Shown here piece after piece: positions 29,876-41,354 of a stretch of DNA of 64,000 nucleotides. The stretch is taken from assembly GCA_902535745.1 (NCBI GenBank), contig CACAUR010000005.1:1-64000 (forward strand), given 5' to 3'. The DNA is from an uncultured Pelagibacteraceae bacterium (GTDB lineage Bacteria; Pseudomonadota; Alphaproteobacteria; Pelagibacterales; Pelagibacteraceae). The notes beneath the pieces are model-generated. The model saw nothing but the letters and a program-made list of their open reading frames with translations, did not search any database and was not told the origin of the DNA. The stretch's first letter is position 1. Every line of letters begins with the position of its first letter. The position numbers and the translations under genes are program-made.

Positions 29876-30673
29876 ATGAATAGTCTTAATATTTTTTGCG
29901 TTACAGACAAACCCCACAAACATTTGGAGGGCCTCAATTTAAATCTGGTTGGTGTTGGTAAAAGACGATTTAATTATAAATATATAACATGCTTAAATGG
30001 CAAGAATATTCAAAAAAAAGAAAAGCACTATTCAGAGTTAACCTTCCATTATTGGTTTTGGAAAAATAAACTTAAGAATTACAGAAATAATGATTGGATA
30101 GGCTTTTGCCAAAAAAGAAGATTTTGGACAAAAAATTCATCGAAAGTAAAAAGTCTAAAAGATTTAAAAAAAAAATTAATCACTAAACCAAAAAAAAAAT
30201 GGAATAAATATGAAAGTATAATTTGTAAACCTATAAGAGTAGATAATCCCAAAAGAATGAAATTAATTAAAAGGGGCTGGCGAAATATTTTAATGGATCC
30301 CTCTATAGTAAATCAAAAGATGAAACAAAATATAAAATTACATTTTGATATGCATCATGGATTTGGAGTTTTAGATAAAGCGATTAATAGAATGAATATC
30401 AAGGATCGAGAAAGCTTCAGAAAATTTGTAAATAGAGAAATAAAATTCAATCCACATATAATGGTTATTTCAAAAAAAAAAATTTTAAATCAATGGTTTA
30501 AAGATCTTTTTAATTGGCTTTTTAAATGTGAAAAAATTTTTGGATTAAAAGATTTGAAAGGTTATGATCAACAAAGATTATACGCTTATTTAGCTGAGAG
30601 ATATCTTTCTTTTTGGTTTTTAAAAAAAACAACTTTTCTAGAGTCTGATTGGTGCTTTTTTGAGGTAGAATAA
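29876..30673 (+). CDS. DUF4422-like capsule glycosyltransferase
   Basis: This 265-aa protein resembles DUF4422 proteins from polysaccharide clusters. It has an N-terminal strand NIFCVTDKPH, then the ELTFHYWFWKN motif, DWIGFCQKRRFW (family pattern: WxGxxHYRRyf) and a C-terminal QQRLYAYLAERYLSFWF helix. The stop overlaps the methyltransferase start by 1 bp, so the two are translationally coupled. A glycosyltransferase role is inferred from the family's neighbourhood; its chemistry is not settled. Confidence 0.6.
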   Translation: MNSLNIFCVTDKPHKHLEGLNLNLVGVGKRRFNYKYITCLNGKNIQKKEKHYSELTFHYWFWKNKLKNYRNNDWIGFCQKRRFWTKNSSKVKSLKDLKKKLITKPKKKWNKYESIICKPIRVDNPKRMKLIKRGWRNILMDPSIVNQKMKQNIKLHFDMHHGFGVLDKAINRMNIKDRESFRKFVNREIKFNPHIMVISKKKILNQWFKDLFNWLFKCEKIFGLKDLKGYDQQRLYAYLAERYLSFWFLKKTTFLESDWCFFEVE

Positions 30674-31533
30674 TGAATTTAAAAACATTCTATAAAATTT
30701 ATTATAAACATAGGTTTAAAAAGGCCTCACTTATTCTTAAAATATACCTAGTTTTTTCTGTATTTATAAAATATCTAATAAATCTATTTTATATACAAAA
30801 AATAGTTAACTTAGATAATCTTGGTTTAAAAAAAAATTGTCTTTATGAAAAAAATTTGAATTTTCTTTTTGAATACTTCAATTCAGATAAAGGAGAGCAA
30901 CATATCAATCAATATGCTCAACCATTTAAGAGAAAAAATGATAAAATAATTGCCCATGGATATGCAAAAATTTATGAAAATTTGTTTAAACCAAAAAAAA
31001 GTGATCACCTAAAAATATTAGAAATTGGCTCTTTCTACGGAAATGCTTCAGCGGCCCTGTTTTTTTATTTTAAGAAATCTTTTATTTACAGCGCGGACAT
31101 CAATCCTGATATGTATAAATATAAAGGTTCTCGACTAAAAAATTTTTTTGCGGATACGTCTTTGAGAGACTCAATAAACAAAAACATTTTAGAAAAAAAT
31201 ATTGAATTTGATATTGTGATTGAGGATGCAAGTCATATGCTTAAAGATCAGATTATTTCATTATTTATGATATTTCCTAAAATTAAAAAAGGTGGAATAT
31301 TTATAGTGGAGGAAATTGATTTTCCAGAAAAAAGGGAGGACATGAGAATTAACCAAGCAAAACCAGATTTAAAAACAATTTTAAAAAAAGTTCTGTCTAA
31401 AGAGGATTTCAAGTCTGATTATATTCAGGACAAAGAGAAAGATTATTTTATAAAAAATGTTGATAGTATTGAATTTTTTACTGGAAATATCAATGAGATT
31501 GCAATCGTTAAAAAAAAAAATATTATTTTTTAA
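30673..31533 (+). CDS. Class I SAM-dependent methyltransferase
   Basis: A 286-aa protein. A hydrophobic segment at residues about 15-45 may be a membrane anchor (LILKIYLVFSVFIKYLINLF). The SAM-binding Rossmann core follows: motif I LKILEIGSFYGNASAAL, motif II acidic strand IYSADINPDMY, FDIVIEDASHML (motif IV) and KKGGIFIVEEID (motif V). The DASH-type motif IV matches the Methyltransf_24/cephalosporin-hydroxylase-like group, often sugar O-methyltransferases in glycan clusters. Coupled to the DUF4422-like gene. Confidence 0.82.
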   Translation: MNLKTFYKIYYKHRFKKASLILKIYLVFSVFIKYLINLFYIQKIVNLDNLGLKKNCLYEKNLNFLFEYFNSDKGEQHINQYAQPFKRKNDKIIAHGYAKIYENLFKPKKSDHLKILEIGSFYGNASAALFFYFKKSFIYSADINPDMYKYKGSRLKNFFADTSLRDSINKNILEKNIEFDIVIEDASHMLKDQIISLFMIFPKIKKGGIFIVEEIDFPEKREDMRINQAKPDLKTILKKVLSKEDFKSDYIQDKEKDYFIKNVDSIEFFTGNINEIAIVKKKNIIF

Positions 31534-31566
31534 TAGTATTAATTTTAAGAAATAGATCGATTTAAT

Positions 31567-32346
31567 ATGAAAAAAATTGCCATTTTAATATCAGGACAAA
31601 TACGAATTTTTGAAAAAAATGTCGATTTTTTTAAAGATTTAAAAAAAACTTTGTCAAATTTTGAAATTACAATTGTCAGCTCGATTTGGGAGAATCAAAA
31701 CGAATTGGAAAACTTTAAGGATAAATATAATATAAAATATATACATTTAATTAAGGAGCAAGACTGGACAAATAATGTTTCAAAAGTAAAGTATGTAACT
31801 TGGGAAGAAAATTCTGGTTTCAAAGTTCCAAATATTTTTCACATGTGGCATTCGATTCTAGAAAACATTAAATTTTTAGAAAAAATTAATATTGAAAATA
31901 ATGAAGATTTTGATTACGTCGTAAGATTCAGAACAGACATTATTTGTAAAAAGGGTTTAAACTTTTTGACAAATGCAATCAACTCTTTAAAAAATAATGA
32001 AGTTTTGTTTCCTTCCAATCTTCATTGGAAAGGTTTAAATGACTCATTTTTTATTGCAAATTACTCAACAATATTAAAATTTAAAGATTTCTTCAGATTT
32101 TTAGAAACATTTATTGAGGATAACAGGGTATTTAATCCTGAGTATATACTTTATAGCTTTATTGACGAAAAAAGATTAAAAATCAAACTGATTAATGAAT
32201 TTGATTTAGCCCTTATTAGAGTTGAGGATTCAAAACCTACAAAAAGGGTTTTTATTCCCTTAAAAGATAAAATTAAAATGAAAATTGCAAAACAAAAAAT
32301 TAAACTTCTAAAATTTCAAAATAAGTTAAAACAAATTGTTAGATAA
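31567..32346 (+). CDS. WavE-like lipopolysaccharide biosynthesis protein (tentative)
   Basis: A 259-aa protein with an N-terminal AILISGQIRIFEKN strand, a FHMWHSILENIKFLEK helix and a YVVRFRTDIICKKG motif, which looks like a glycosyltransferase-A acceptor or metal region. A similar 'SGQ.R.FE ... W.SI ... R.RTD' pattern occurs in WavE-type and related LPS-cluster proteins. The C-terminus is strongly basic. Last gene of the island, 5 bp before tRNA-Ser. The assignment is by motif shape and context only. Confidence 0.5.
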   Translation: MKKIAILISGQIRIFEKNVDFFKDLKKTLSNFEITIVSSIWENQNELENFKDKYNIKYIHLIKEQDWTNNVSKVKYVTWEENSGFKVPNIFHMWHSILENIKFLEKINIENNEDFDYVVRFRTDIICKKGLNFLTNAINSLKNNEVLFPSNLHWKGLNDSFFIANYSTILKFKDFFRFLETFIEDNRVFNPEYILYSFIDEKRLKIKLINEFDLALIRVEDSKPTKRVFIPLKDKIKMKIAKQKIKLLKFQNKLKQIVR

Positions 32347-32351
32347 CTTTA

Positions 32352-32441
32352 GGAGAGATGGCCGAGCGGTTTAAGGCGCACGCTTGGAAAGCGTGTTTAG
32401 GGGAAACTCTTTCGTGGGTTCGAATCCCACTCTCTCCGCCA
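32352..32441 (+). tRNA. tRNA-Ser (anticodon GGA)
   Basis: A 90-nt class-II tRNA with acceptor GGAGAGA/TCTCTCC, anticodon arm ACGC-TTGGAAA-GCGT (anticodon GGA), a long variable arm, T-loop TTCGAAT, discriminator G and encoded CCA. It closes the glycan island, and tRNA genes are frequent borders of variable regions. No integrase or att repeat is seen beside it. Confidence 0.97.
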
Positions 32442-32571
32442 TTTAATGATGATCAAAGGTACTTTTTTGAATTTCAAGTTTGAAAAAAAAAAATTGCTTA
32501 ATTAATCAACAATACCAATACTGATTTGACTGCTATTTCAAACCTAATTTTATCTCAACATATAAAAATGA

Positions 32572-34662
<2,091 letters not shown>

Positions 34663-34664
34663 GT

Positions 34665-35945
34665 ATGGAAACTCAATCGGTTTCAAAAACATACACATTA
34701 AATAAAACTACCTATATTAATCTTCGATGGATAGCAATTCTAGGTCAGTTTTTAACAGTTAATGTTGTAAAGTATGTTTTTAATTTTGAATTTGATATTT
34801 TAATTGTCAATGTTGTTATAGTTCTAGGAATAATATCTAACATAATTTTAATTTATTTTTATGAAAAAAATATTCTTTCAAATAGAGCTTCATTTTCATT
34901 TTTGCTGATCGATATTATTCAATTAAGTTTAATACTTTACTTTTCAGGGGGAGTTATTAATCCTTTTTCAATTTTTTTAATAATTCCAAGTGTTTTTTCT
35001 TCATCTAATCTGTCATTTAAAACCAGTTTATCATTAATATTGATTACAATATTTTCAATAATTTTACTTACCCTTTTTCATAAACATTTGATTTACCCTT
35101 CAGGCAAAAGATTAATTATTAATGACTTTTACCATTATGGTACATCAATATCCTTAATTATTGCTCTTATTTTTCTTAATTATTTTGCAATTTTATTTGG
35201 AAGAGAGTCAAATTTAAGAAAAGAAGCATTAAATAAGATTGAAGAATTCATTGCAAAAGAACATGAGTTGGTATCATTGGGAGGACAAGCTGCAGCTGCA
35301 GCTCACTCTTTAAACACACCTCTTTCGACTATAAAAATAATTTCTCAAGATCTTCATGATCAGTTTAAAGATAAAAAAGAACTTAAAAAAGATCTTGAAT
35401 TACTTGTAAACCAAGTTGATAGATGCAGTCAGATCCTTAAAAGATTGTCACTAAATCCTGGTGTTGAGGATAATTTTATTAATCAAGAATGCTCAATGTT
35501 TGATTATGTTAGTGAAATTATTAAATCATTTGAGGACATTTCAAATAAGGAATTTACATTAAACAACAGTCAAGACACTAATTCTTTTAAGATAACAAAA
35601 TTGATAGAGATTATTTATGGAATAAGAAACTTTGTTGGAAATGCCAATAAATTCGCGAAAAAAAAAATATATATATCCATTAAAAGTGATAACCAATTGA
35701 CAGAGATATCTATAGAAGACGATGGAAATGGCTATTCTAAAGAAGTTTTGAACAAAATTGGAGAACCTTACATTAAGTCTTCGTCTTATAATGATAAAGC
35801 AAAATCTGGATTAGGTCTTGGAATTTTTATCGGAAAAACTTTACTTGAAAGAAACGGTGCGAAAGTAATTTGCAGAAATTCAAAAACTAGATCGGGGGCA
35901 GAAGTTTTATTAACTTGGAAAAATAAGGATTTAAAAAACCTTTAG
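34665..35945 (+). CDS. RegB/PrrB-type sensor histidine kinase
   Basis: A 426-aa redox-type sensor kinase. Residues about 20-185 form six membrane helices with the RegB-like [20 protein letters not shown] quinone-side motif. The H-box is [18 protein letters not shown]. The ATPase domain follows, with an N-box ([12 protein letters not shown]), [18 protein letters not shown] and [15 protein letters not shown]. RegB and PrrB control respiration and photosynthesis genes via RegA. No response regulator is adjacent. The residue after the phospho-accepting His is Ser, where the family has Glu. It starts 2 bp after gyrB and overlaps cobT tail-to-tail by 4 bp. Confidence 0.85.
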   Translation: METQSVSKTYTLNKTTYINLRWIAILGQFLTVNVVKYVFNFEFDILIVNVVIVLGIISNIILIYFYEKNILSNRASFSFLLIDIIQLSLILYFSGGVINPFSIFLIIPSVFSSSNLSFKTSLSLILITIFSIILLTLFHKHLIYPSGKRLIINDFYHYGTSISLIIALIFLNYFAILFGRESNLRKEALNKIEEFIAKEHELVSLGGQAAAAAHSLNTPLSTIKIISQDLHDQFKDKKELKKDLELLVNQVDRCSQILKRLSLNPGVEDNFINQECSMFDYVSEIIKSFEDISNKEFTLNNSQDTNSFKITKLIEIIYGIRNFVGNANKFAKKKIYISIKSDNQLTEISIEDDGNGYSKEVLNKIGEPYIKSSSYNDKAKSGLGLGIFIGKTLLERNGAKVICRNSKTRSGAEVLLTWKNKDLKNL

Positions 35946-37744
35946 TTTAGTTTTTTTGGACTGTTCTTTTTTTCGAATAAATTGCTCAGTTGAGAAATCA
36001 TTACATCTCCTAACTCTTGCACATCAGAAATTTTAATCGCTTTTTTGTAGTATCTCGAAACGTCATGACCTATACCAATTGCAAGCAGTTCAATATCTGA
36101 GTTCGACTCAATAAATTTAACAGTTTTCTTTAAATGTTTCTCCAAATAATCACCTGAGTTTACAGACAACGTCGAGTCATCAACTGGAGCTCCATCAGAA
36201 ATAACCATCATTATTTTTCTTTCCTCTTTTCTTCTAACAAGCCTATTAAAAGCCCACAAAATTGCTTCTCCATCAATATTTTCTTTTAGCAATCCCTCTT
36301 TAAGCATTAACCCGAGATTTTTTTTTGATTGTCGCCAGTGAACATCGGCTGCTTTATAAATTATATGTCTTAAATCGTTAAGTCTTCCAGGATTTTTTGG
36401 TTTTCCGCTTTTACTCCATTTTTCTCTAGCCTCTCCACCTTTCCAATTTTTGGTTGTAAATCCAAGTATCTCAACTTTAACATTACATCTTTCTAGTGTT
36501 CTTGAAAGTATATCTGCGCATAATGCAGCAATAGTTATTGGTCTTCCACGCATTGATCCTGAGTTATCAATTAAAAGTGTTACTATGGTATCTTTAAACT
36601 CGTAATCTTTTTCTTTCTTAAATGACAGAGAATTTTGGGGATCTATAATTATTCTGCTTAGTTTTGAACTATCTAATAAACCTTCTTCTAAATCATATTC
36701 CCATGATCTGTTTTGCTTTGCTAACAATTGCCTTTGTAATTTATTAGCAAGTTTTGTTATTACGTCCTGAAAATTAGTAAGTTGTTGATCTAGATTATTT
36801 CTTAGTTTTTTGATTTCATCATCTTTTTCTAAATTTTCGGCTTTTTCAATTTCATCAAAATTATTTGTAAAAATTCTGTATTCCTTATTATTTTTTGAAA
36901 TATTAAGTTTTTGAATAATATTTTCTGAATTTTCTTTTTGATCCCCATCTTCTAAAAATTCCTCTTCCATTCTAAACTCATTTAAATCTTCCCCTCCATC
37001 TAAACTTTTATTTTCACTAGTTTCTTCTGATTTACCTTCTTTATCTTCATTATTATTTTCATCCTTATTATTCTGTAGATTTTCATTATCTTTATTGTCG
37101 TCATTACTCTCACTTTTAACTTCGTTTTCGTTTTCAAATATCTCCATATTTTGGAATATTTTTGAAAATTTCTCGTTATATTTTTTTTGATCAGCAATAT
37201 TTTTCTTTAAAAATTGTGTATGTTTTTTTATTTTTTCATCGAATTTATTTTCCCAAAAACTTAAGATCTTATTTGATACATTATTTAATTTGATATTCAA
37301 AAAATTTTTTAAAAGGTATAATTCAAACGCCTCTGAAACATTTACATCTTCCCTTTTTTTAATATTAGTTTCTTTTTTATTTAAAATTTTATTATAATAA
37401 TTTTCGTTGATATTTTTTTTTATACCGTTAAGCATATCAGAGCCTAATAATTCACATCTTATTTTTTCTGAAATTTCATAGAATATTTTGTAGGATTGGT
37501 TTTTAGGAAAATTTTTTTTATAAATATTTTCATCTGAAAACTTTTTTTTTAATGCATTTGAATCGGCAAAGGCTCGAAATTTTACGTAATCTTCTCTAGA
37601 ATATAGATTTGAAATTTTATAATCTTCAATATTCCTCTGATTTTCTTTTTTACTTAAAATATCAAATTCTTCTGAAATAACTTTATATGTTGAGTCTAAT
37701 GCTTGTTTAAATCTTTCTTTAAAGAATTCCTCTTTTTTACTCAT
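35942..37744 (-). CDS. cobT: CobT-like cobaltochelatase subunit (VWA domain)
   Basis: A CobT-type partner of the AAA+ subunit CobS. The chosen start (ATG at 37744, [18 protein letters not shown]) overlaps the cobS stop by 8 bp and fits CobT; the track's 622-aa version adds codons read from within cobS. The product is then 600 aa. The N-terminal half is helical, the middle (about 225-300) is Glu/Asn/Asp-rich and low-complexity, and the C-terminal third is a von Willebrand A domain with the MIDAS motif [10 protein letters not shown]. No cobN is in the window. The target metal-insertion or remodelling reaction is uncertain. Confidence 0.9.
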   Translation of the reverse strand: MSKKEEFFKERFKQALDSTYKVISEEFDILSKKENQRNIEDYKISNLYSREDYVKFRAFADSNALKKKFSDENIYKKNFPKNQSYKIFYEISEKIRCELLGSDMLNGIKKNINENYYNKILNKKETNIKKREDVNVSEAFELYLLKNFLNIKLNNVSNKILSFWENKFDEKIKKHTQFLKKNIADQKKYNEKFSKIFQNMEIFENENEVKSESNDDNKDNENLQNNKDENNNEDKEGKSEETSENKSLDGGEDLNEFRMEEEFLEDGDQKENSENIIQKLNISKNNKEYRIFTNNFDEIEKAENLEKDDEIKKLRNNLDQQLTNFQDVITKLANKLQRQLLAKQNRSWEYDLEEGLLDSSKLSRIIIDPQNSLSFKKEKDYEFKDTIVTLLIDNSGSMRGRPITIAALCADILSRTLERCNVKVEILGFTTKNWKGGEAREKWSKSGKPKNPGRLNDLRHIIYKAADVHWRQSKKNLGLMLKEGLLKENIDGEAILWAFNRLVRRKEERKIMMVISDGAPVDDSTLSVNSGDYLEKHLKKTVKFIESNSDIELLAIGIGHDVSRYYKKAIKISDVQELGDVMISQLSNLFEKKNSPKKLN

Positions 37745-38717
37745 TAGATTGTTTGTTAATAACCGCTTCTGGCAAGTCTTCTCCAAAACATCTCTGATAA
37801 TACTCCGCAATAATATTTTTCTCTAACTCATCACATTTATTCAAAAAAGTAACCCTAAATGAATATCCAATATCTTTAAATATTAAATTATTTTCTGCCC
37901 AATGCATAACTGTTCGTGGACTCATTACTGTTGAAATGTCACCAGACACAAACCCCTTTCTGGTCAGAGAGGCTACTTTAATCATATTTGCAATATCTTC
38001 TTTTCCTTTTGAATTATTATAAGTCTTATTCTTAGCAAGTAATATTTCCATTTCTCTTTCCAAACTTAAATAATTAAGAGATGTAACTATATTCCATCTA
38101 TCCATTTGGCCTTGATTTATTTGCTGTGTGCCATGATAAAGTCCAGTAGTATCACCTAGGCCAACTGTATTTGAGGTTGCAAATAACCTAAAGTACTTAT
38201 GTTGTTTCAAAACTTTATTTTTATCTAGAAGTGTAAAATTTCCCTCTGCCTCTAGAACTCTTTGAATTACAAACATCACATCAGGTCTACCAGCATCATA
38301 TTCATCAAAAACTAGTGCGATAGGATTTTGGATAGACCAAGGCAAAATACCTTCCTGAAATTCCGTAATTTGTTTTCCATTTTTTATTGTGATCGCGTCT
38401 TTTCCTATCAAATCTATTCTACTTATATGACTGTCTAAATTCACTCTTATGCAAGGCCAATTCAATCTTGCAGCAACTTGTTCAATGTGAGTAGATTTTC
38501 CTGTTCCATGATATCCTTGAACTAATACTCTCTTATTGAAAGAGAAACCGGACAATATTGCAAGCGTAGTATCTTTATCAAATTTATAGTTTTTATCTAT
38601 TTCTGGAACATATTCATTTTTTTTTGAAAAAGCATCTACTTCAAGATTAGTGTCAATTCCAAAAGTTTGTTTCACTGAAATTTTTATATCTGGTGTCGAA
38701 TTTATATTTTCACTCAT
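37737..38717 (-). CDS. cobS: CobS-like AAA+ ATPase
   Basis: A 326-aa MoxR-related AAA+ protein. It has Walker [21 protein letters not shown], the typical CobS stretch [19 protein letters not shown], Walker [17 protein letters not shown] and sensor 1 [10 protein letters not shown]. In the aerobic cobalamin pathway CobS and CobT form the chaperone ring that drives cobalt insertion by CobN. It sits between the J-domain gene (4-bp overlap) and cobT (8-bp overlap), the conserved alphaproteobacterial order. Confidence 0.93.
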   Translation of the reverse strand: MSENINSTPDIKISVKQTFGIDTNLEVDAFSKKNEYVPEIDKNYKFDKDTTLAILSGFSFNKRVLVQGYHGTGKSTHIEQVAARLNWPCIRVNLDSHISRIDLIGKDAITIKNGKQITEFQEGILPWSIQNPIALVFDEYDAGRPDVMFVIQRVLEAEGNFTLLDKNKVLKQHKYFRLFATSNTVGLGDTTGLYHGTQQINQGQMDRWNIVTSLNYLSLEREMEILLAKNKTYNNSKGKEDIANMIKVASLTRKGFVSGDISTVMSPRTVMHWAENNLIFKDIGYSFRVTFLNKCDELEKNIIAEYYQRCFGEDLPEAVINKQSNE

Positions 38718-39232
38718 TTTTTGTAAGACCTTTTTAGTTGCGTATAAGCCAATGTTATAATTTTTAGTTTTTCTTCGTATTTTTTATTTCCTGAGTTTTT
38801 ATCAGGGTGAAATCGTTTGACAAGTTTTTTAAACTTATCTCTAATAATGGTCCATTCTGCACCTATATTTAAACTTAAAATATTAAAAGCTTTTATATCA
38901 TCATCCGAAAAGTTGAATTGTCGCAATTTTGAAGCACTTATATCGTCGTTGTTAATTCCATCCAAACTTTCCTTAAGAGTATTATTCCACAAAACTTTAA
39001 AAAAATTATCTTGCCCACTGAAATTTTGAGTGGGTTTGTGCCAAGTCATGTCAGATTTAATAAATTCATTAATCTGATTATCAGTCATATTTGCAAAATA
39101 ATTCCAATTTTTGTTAAATTCTTTTATATGTTCTAAACAAAGATACCTAAAATCCTTACTGTTATCTTTTTCAATTGGAGCCTTGTACTCACCAACTTTG
39201 TTACAGTTATTCCAGTCGCATATAATTTTCAT
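38714..39232 (-). CDS. J-domain (DnaJ-like) protein next to cobS
   Basis: A 172-aa protein. Its C-terminal 60 residues are a J domain with the HPD motif (LVKRFHPDKNSGNKKYEEKL), which stimulates Hsp70. The N-terminus carries a small Cys/His cluster (CDWNNC...YLCLEH) and the MTDNQINEFIKSDMTWHKPT segment seen in the alphaproteobacterial protein encoded beside cobS. I start at the ATG at 39232 (MKIICDWNNC), since the extra MYYNNTT in the track would leave only 3 bp to the divergent bolA. It probably works with DnaK; its client, possibly CobST, is unknown. Confidence 0.85.
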   Translation of the reverse strand: MKIICDWNNCNKVGEYKAPIEKDNSKDFRYLCLEHIKEFNKNWNYFANMTDNQINEFIKSDMTWHKPTQNFSGQDNFFKVLWNNTLKESLDGINNDDISASKLRQFNFSDDDIKAFNILSLNIGAEWTIIRDKFKKLVKRFHPDKNSGNKKYEEKLKIITLAYTQLKRSYKK

Positions 39233-39256
39233 TGTAGTATTATTATAATACATTTT

Positions 39257-39517
39257 ATGGAAATAAATAAATTAATTGAGATAGTAAAAAAAAAAATTTC
39301 GAGAGAAATTGTCTTACAAGAAATAAATGTAGAAGATAAATCATTTTTACACAAAAGTCACAAAAATAATTCTCCAAACAAGTTTCACATCAAAATTATA
39401 ATCATCTCCAATGAACTTAAATCAAAAAAAAGAATTGATTCTACAAAAAAAATTTATAAAATTTTGGAAAATGAATTAAAAAATTATATTCATTCTATCC
39501 AATTATCAATAAATTAA
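39257..39517 (+). CDS. BolA-family protein
   Basis: An 86-aa BolA-like protein (start MEINKLIEIVKKKIS). It has the central KFHIKIIIISNELKSKKRIDSTKKIYKIL core of the family (FHVxIVSxxFxGKxxVxRHRxVY). The conserved His before the Arg/Lys pair appears as Ser-Thr here, and an upstream HKSHKNNSP supplies the N-terminal His. BolA proteins pair with monothiol glutaredoxins in Fe-S trafficking. Divergent from the J-domain gene and overlapping aroB tail-to-tail by 12 bp. The 10-A run inside the gene is intact. Confidence 0.8.
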   Translation: MEINKLIEIVKKKISREIVLQEINVEDKSFLHKSHKNNSPNKFHIKIIIISNELKSKKRIDSTKKIYKILENELKNYIHSIQLSIN

Positions 39518-40597
39518 ATTTTTTAAAAATGTTCTAATCTTATTTTCTTCAAATGATTTGTCTAGTATGGGTTTTGCAATACCTTTCAGAAGAATTAGAT
39601 TTATTTTACTATCTTTATTCTTTTTGTCTTGTTTCATATAAAAAATAATTTTTGATATATCTTTTGTTTTAAAATATTTATTTAAATTACAATAATTCAG
39701 TTTTTCTAAGTGCTCAATAATTTGCTCATAATCATTTTTTTTTAAAATATTTCTTTGTTTACTAAATTTAATAGCTGACATAATTCCTAATAAAACTGCC
39801 TCACCATGATTTAGTCCTTTTTTATATCCAATTGTTGCTTCATAAGCATGGGCAAAGGTATGACCCAGATTAAGAACTTTTCTTATATTTTTTTCCTTCT
39901 CATCTTTCTCAACCACTTCTTTTTTGATTAAACAGCTCTTATAAATTGCATTTTCTAAAAATTTAGAATGATGACTCATAATTTTATAAAAATTTTTTTT
40001 TAAAAATTTGAAAAATATCTTATTACTTATAAGAGAATGTTTAAGAATCTCTGCATATCCACATATCATTTCTTTTTTAGGTAAACTTTTTAAGAAATCT
40101 ATATCCGAGATAACTAACGAGGGTTGATAAAAAGATCCTATCATATTTTTTCCTGATAAAGAATTAACTCCCGTTTTACCACCAATCGCTGAGTCAACTT
40201 GACTAAGCAAAGTTGTTGGTACATTAATAAAATTCAATCCTCTTTTAAAAATACTTGAGGCAAATCCACAAATATCACCACAAATACCACCTCCTACAGA
40301 AATTAAACAATCGTTTCTGCTAAAGTTCTTTTTTTCAAGAATTTTTACGATAGAGGAAACAGTTTTTAAATTTTTACTTTTTTCATTAAAAAAAATTTTT
40401 TTCTTTTCTATTCTTTTCTTATTAAATGTATTTACAATACGTTTAATCATTTGAGTTGGTACATTACTATCGTAAATAAGCAAAAACTTTTTTGAATATA
40501 TTCTTTCGTTTGAAATTATTTTGTTTACCTTTGAGCAAAGATTTTTACCAACAATCACTGAGTAATTATTTATTTTAGTTTTAACTTTTAATTTCAT
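39506..40597 (-). CDS. aroB: 3-dehydroquinate synthase
   Basis: Second step of the shikimate pathway, converting DAHP to 3-dehydroquinate with NAD+. The 363-aa protein has SVGGGICGDICGFASSIF and the family signature NVPTTLLSQVDSAIGGKTGVN. Metal-binding residues are seen in GLNHGEAVLLG and NLGHTFAHAYE. Length is normal. It follows aroK with a 17-bp overlap, the usual aroK-aroB pair. Confidence 0.97.
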   Translation of the reverse strand: MKLKVKTKINNYSVIVGKNLCSKVNKIISNERIYSKKFLLIYDSNVPTQMIKRIVNTFNKKRIEKKKIFFNEKSKNLKTVSSIVKILEKKNFSRNDCLISVGGGICGDICGFASSIFKRGLNFINVPTTLLSQVDSAIGGKTGVNSLSGKNMIGSFYQPSLVISDIDFLKSLPKKEMICGYAEILKHSLISNKIFFKFLKKNFYKIMSHHSKFLENAIYKSCLIKKEVVEKDEKEKNIRKVLNLGHTFAHAYEATIGYKKGLNHGEAVLLGIMSAIKFSKQRNILKKNDYEQIIEHLEKLNYCNLNKYFKTKDISKIIFYMKQDKKNKDSKINLILLKGIAKPILDKSFEENKIRTFLKNLIY

Positions 40598-41111
40598 CTT
40601 TTTTCAATATTGAAACTATTTTATCTACAATTTCGATTTTTTTTTGATTATCACAATCTATTTTAAAATTTGATTTGGTATAACATTTATTTCTTCTTAA
40701 TATCATCTTTTCAATTTCCTGATCGTTCAGTCCCTGAATAAGTGGTCTTTTCGAGGATTTTCTAATCCTTTTAATAATAGTTGAGGGTTTCCAATTTAAC
40801 CAAAATGACAATGAATTATTTTTAACATTTTTTCTTACTCTTTCATCTAGAAACGAACCTCCCCCCAAAGATAAAACTAATTCTTTTTCTTCAGAATCTA
40901 ATAGTGATAGGATTGTTTTAACTTCTATCGCTCTAAAATACTTTTCACCCTTGAGTTTAAAAATTTGGCTAATTGTTTGTTTTTCAATTGTCTCAATTTT
41001 ACTATCTACGTCTATGAATTTCATATTGATTTTTTTTGATAATAATGCGCCAATTGTTGACTTTCCTGATCCCATCATGCCTATTAAAACAATTTTTTTT
41101 TTTATTTTCAT
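40581..41111 (-). CDS. aroK: Shikimate kinase
   Basis: Phosphorylates shikimate at the 3-hydroxyl. The 176-aa protein has Walker A IGMMGSGKSTIGALLSKK, the shikimate-binding DVDSKIE and FRAIEVK motifs, LSLGGGSFLDE, and the lid region KRPLIQG. First gene of aroK-aroB. Divergent from a small membrane protein 57 bp away. Confidence 0.96.
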   Translation of the reverse strand: MKIKKKIVLIGMMGSGKSTIGALLSKKINMKFIDVDSKIETIEKQTISQIFKLKGEKYFRAIEVKTILSLLDSEEKELVLSLGGGSFLDERVRKNVKNNSLSFWLNWKPSTIIKRIRKSSKRPLIQGLNDQEIEKMILRRNKCYTKSNFKIDCDNQKKIEIVDKIVSILKKDEIKS

Positions 41112-41168
41112 AATTTTCTAAGTTGAAAAAACACAAATATGTCTTAATTTGAATTTAATAAAAAGTAT

Positions 41169-41354
41169 ATGCAATTTTACAAAAAAACAAGCATTGGCAG
41201 TTCTATTAATCCACTAAAAATCATAATAAAAGTAGTTGTGTTTTTAGCAATTATTTTTGGAATTTTAGTAATGGTTAGTAAAATAAATTTCCCTTCACCA
41301 AATCAGCTTATTGAAAAAAAAATCCCTCAAGAAAATCTTAAAATTGTTAAATAA
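41169..41354 (+). CDS. Small single-span membrane protein, unknown
   Basis: A 61-aa protein with one membrane helix (PLKIIIKVVVFLAIIFGILVMV) between a basic N-terminal tail and a Pro/Gln/Lys-rich outer segment (FPSPNQLIEKKIPQENL). The N-in topology follows from the positive-inside rule. It overlaps the start of the next gene, an exported protein, so the two are probably coupled. I recognise no family. The clean coding frame and start position support a real gene. Confidence 0.6.
   Translation: MQFYKKTSIGSSINPLKIIIKVVVFLAIIFGILVMVSKINFPSPNQLIEKKIPQENLKIVK

Noticed and set aside
27945-32441. Glycan island as an integrated element using tRNA-Ser
   Set aside because: There is no integrase, no direct repeat of the tRNA 3' end and no phage gene; only gene content suggests variability.
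37745-37810. N-terminal extension of CobT in the track
   Set aside because: It overlaps the cobS coding end; [12 protein letters not shown] at 37744 is the family-like start.
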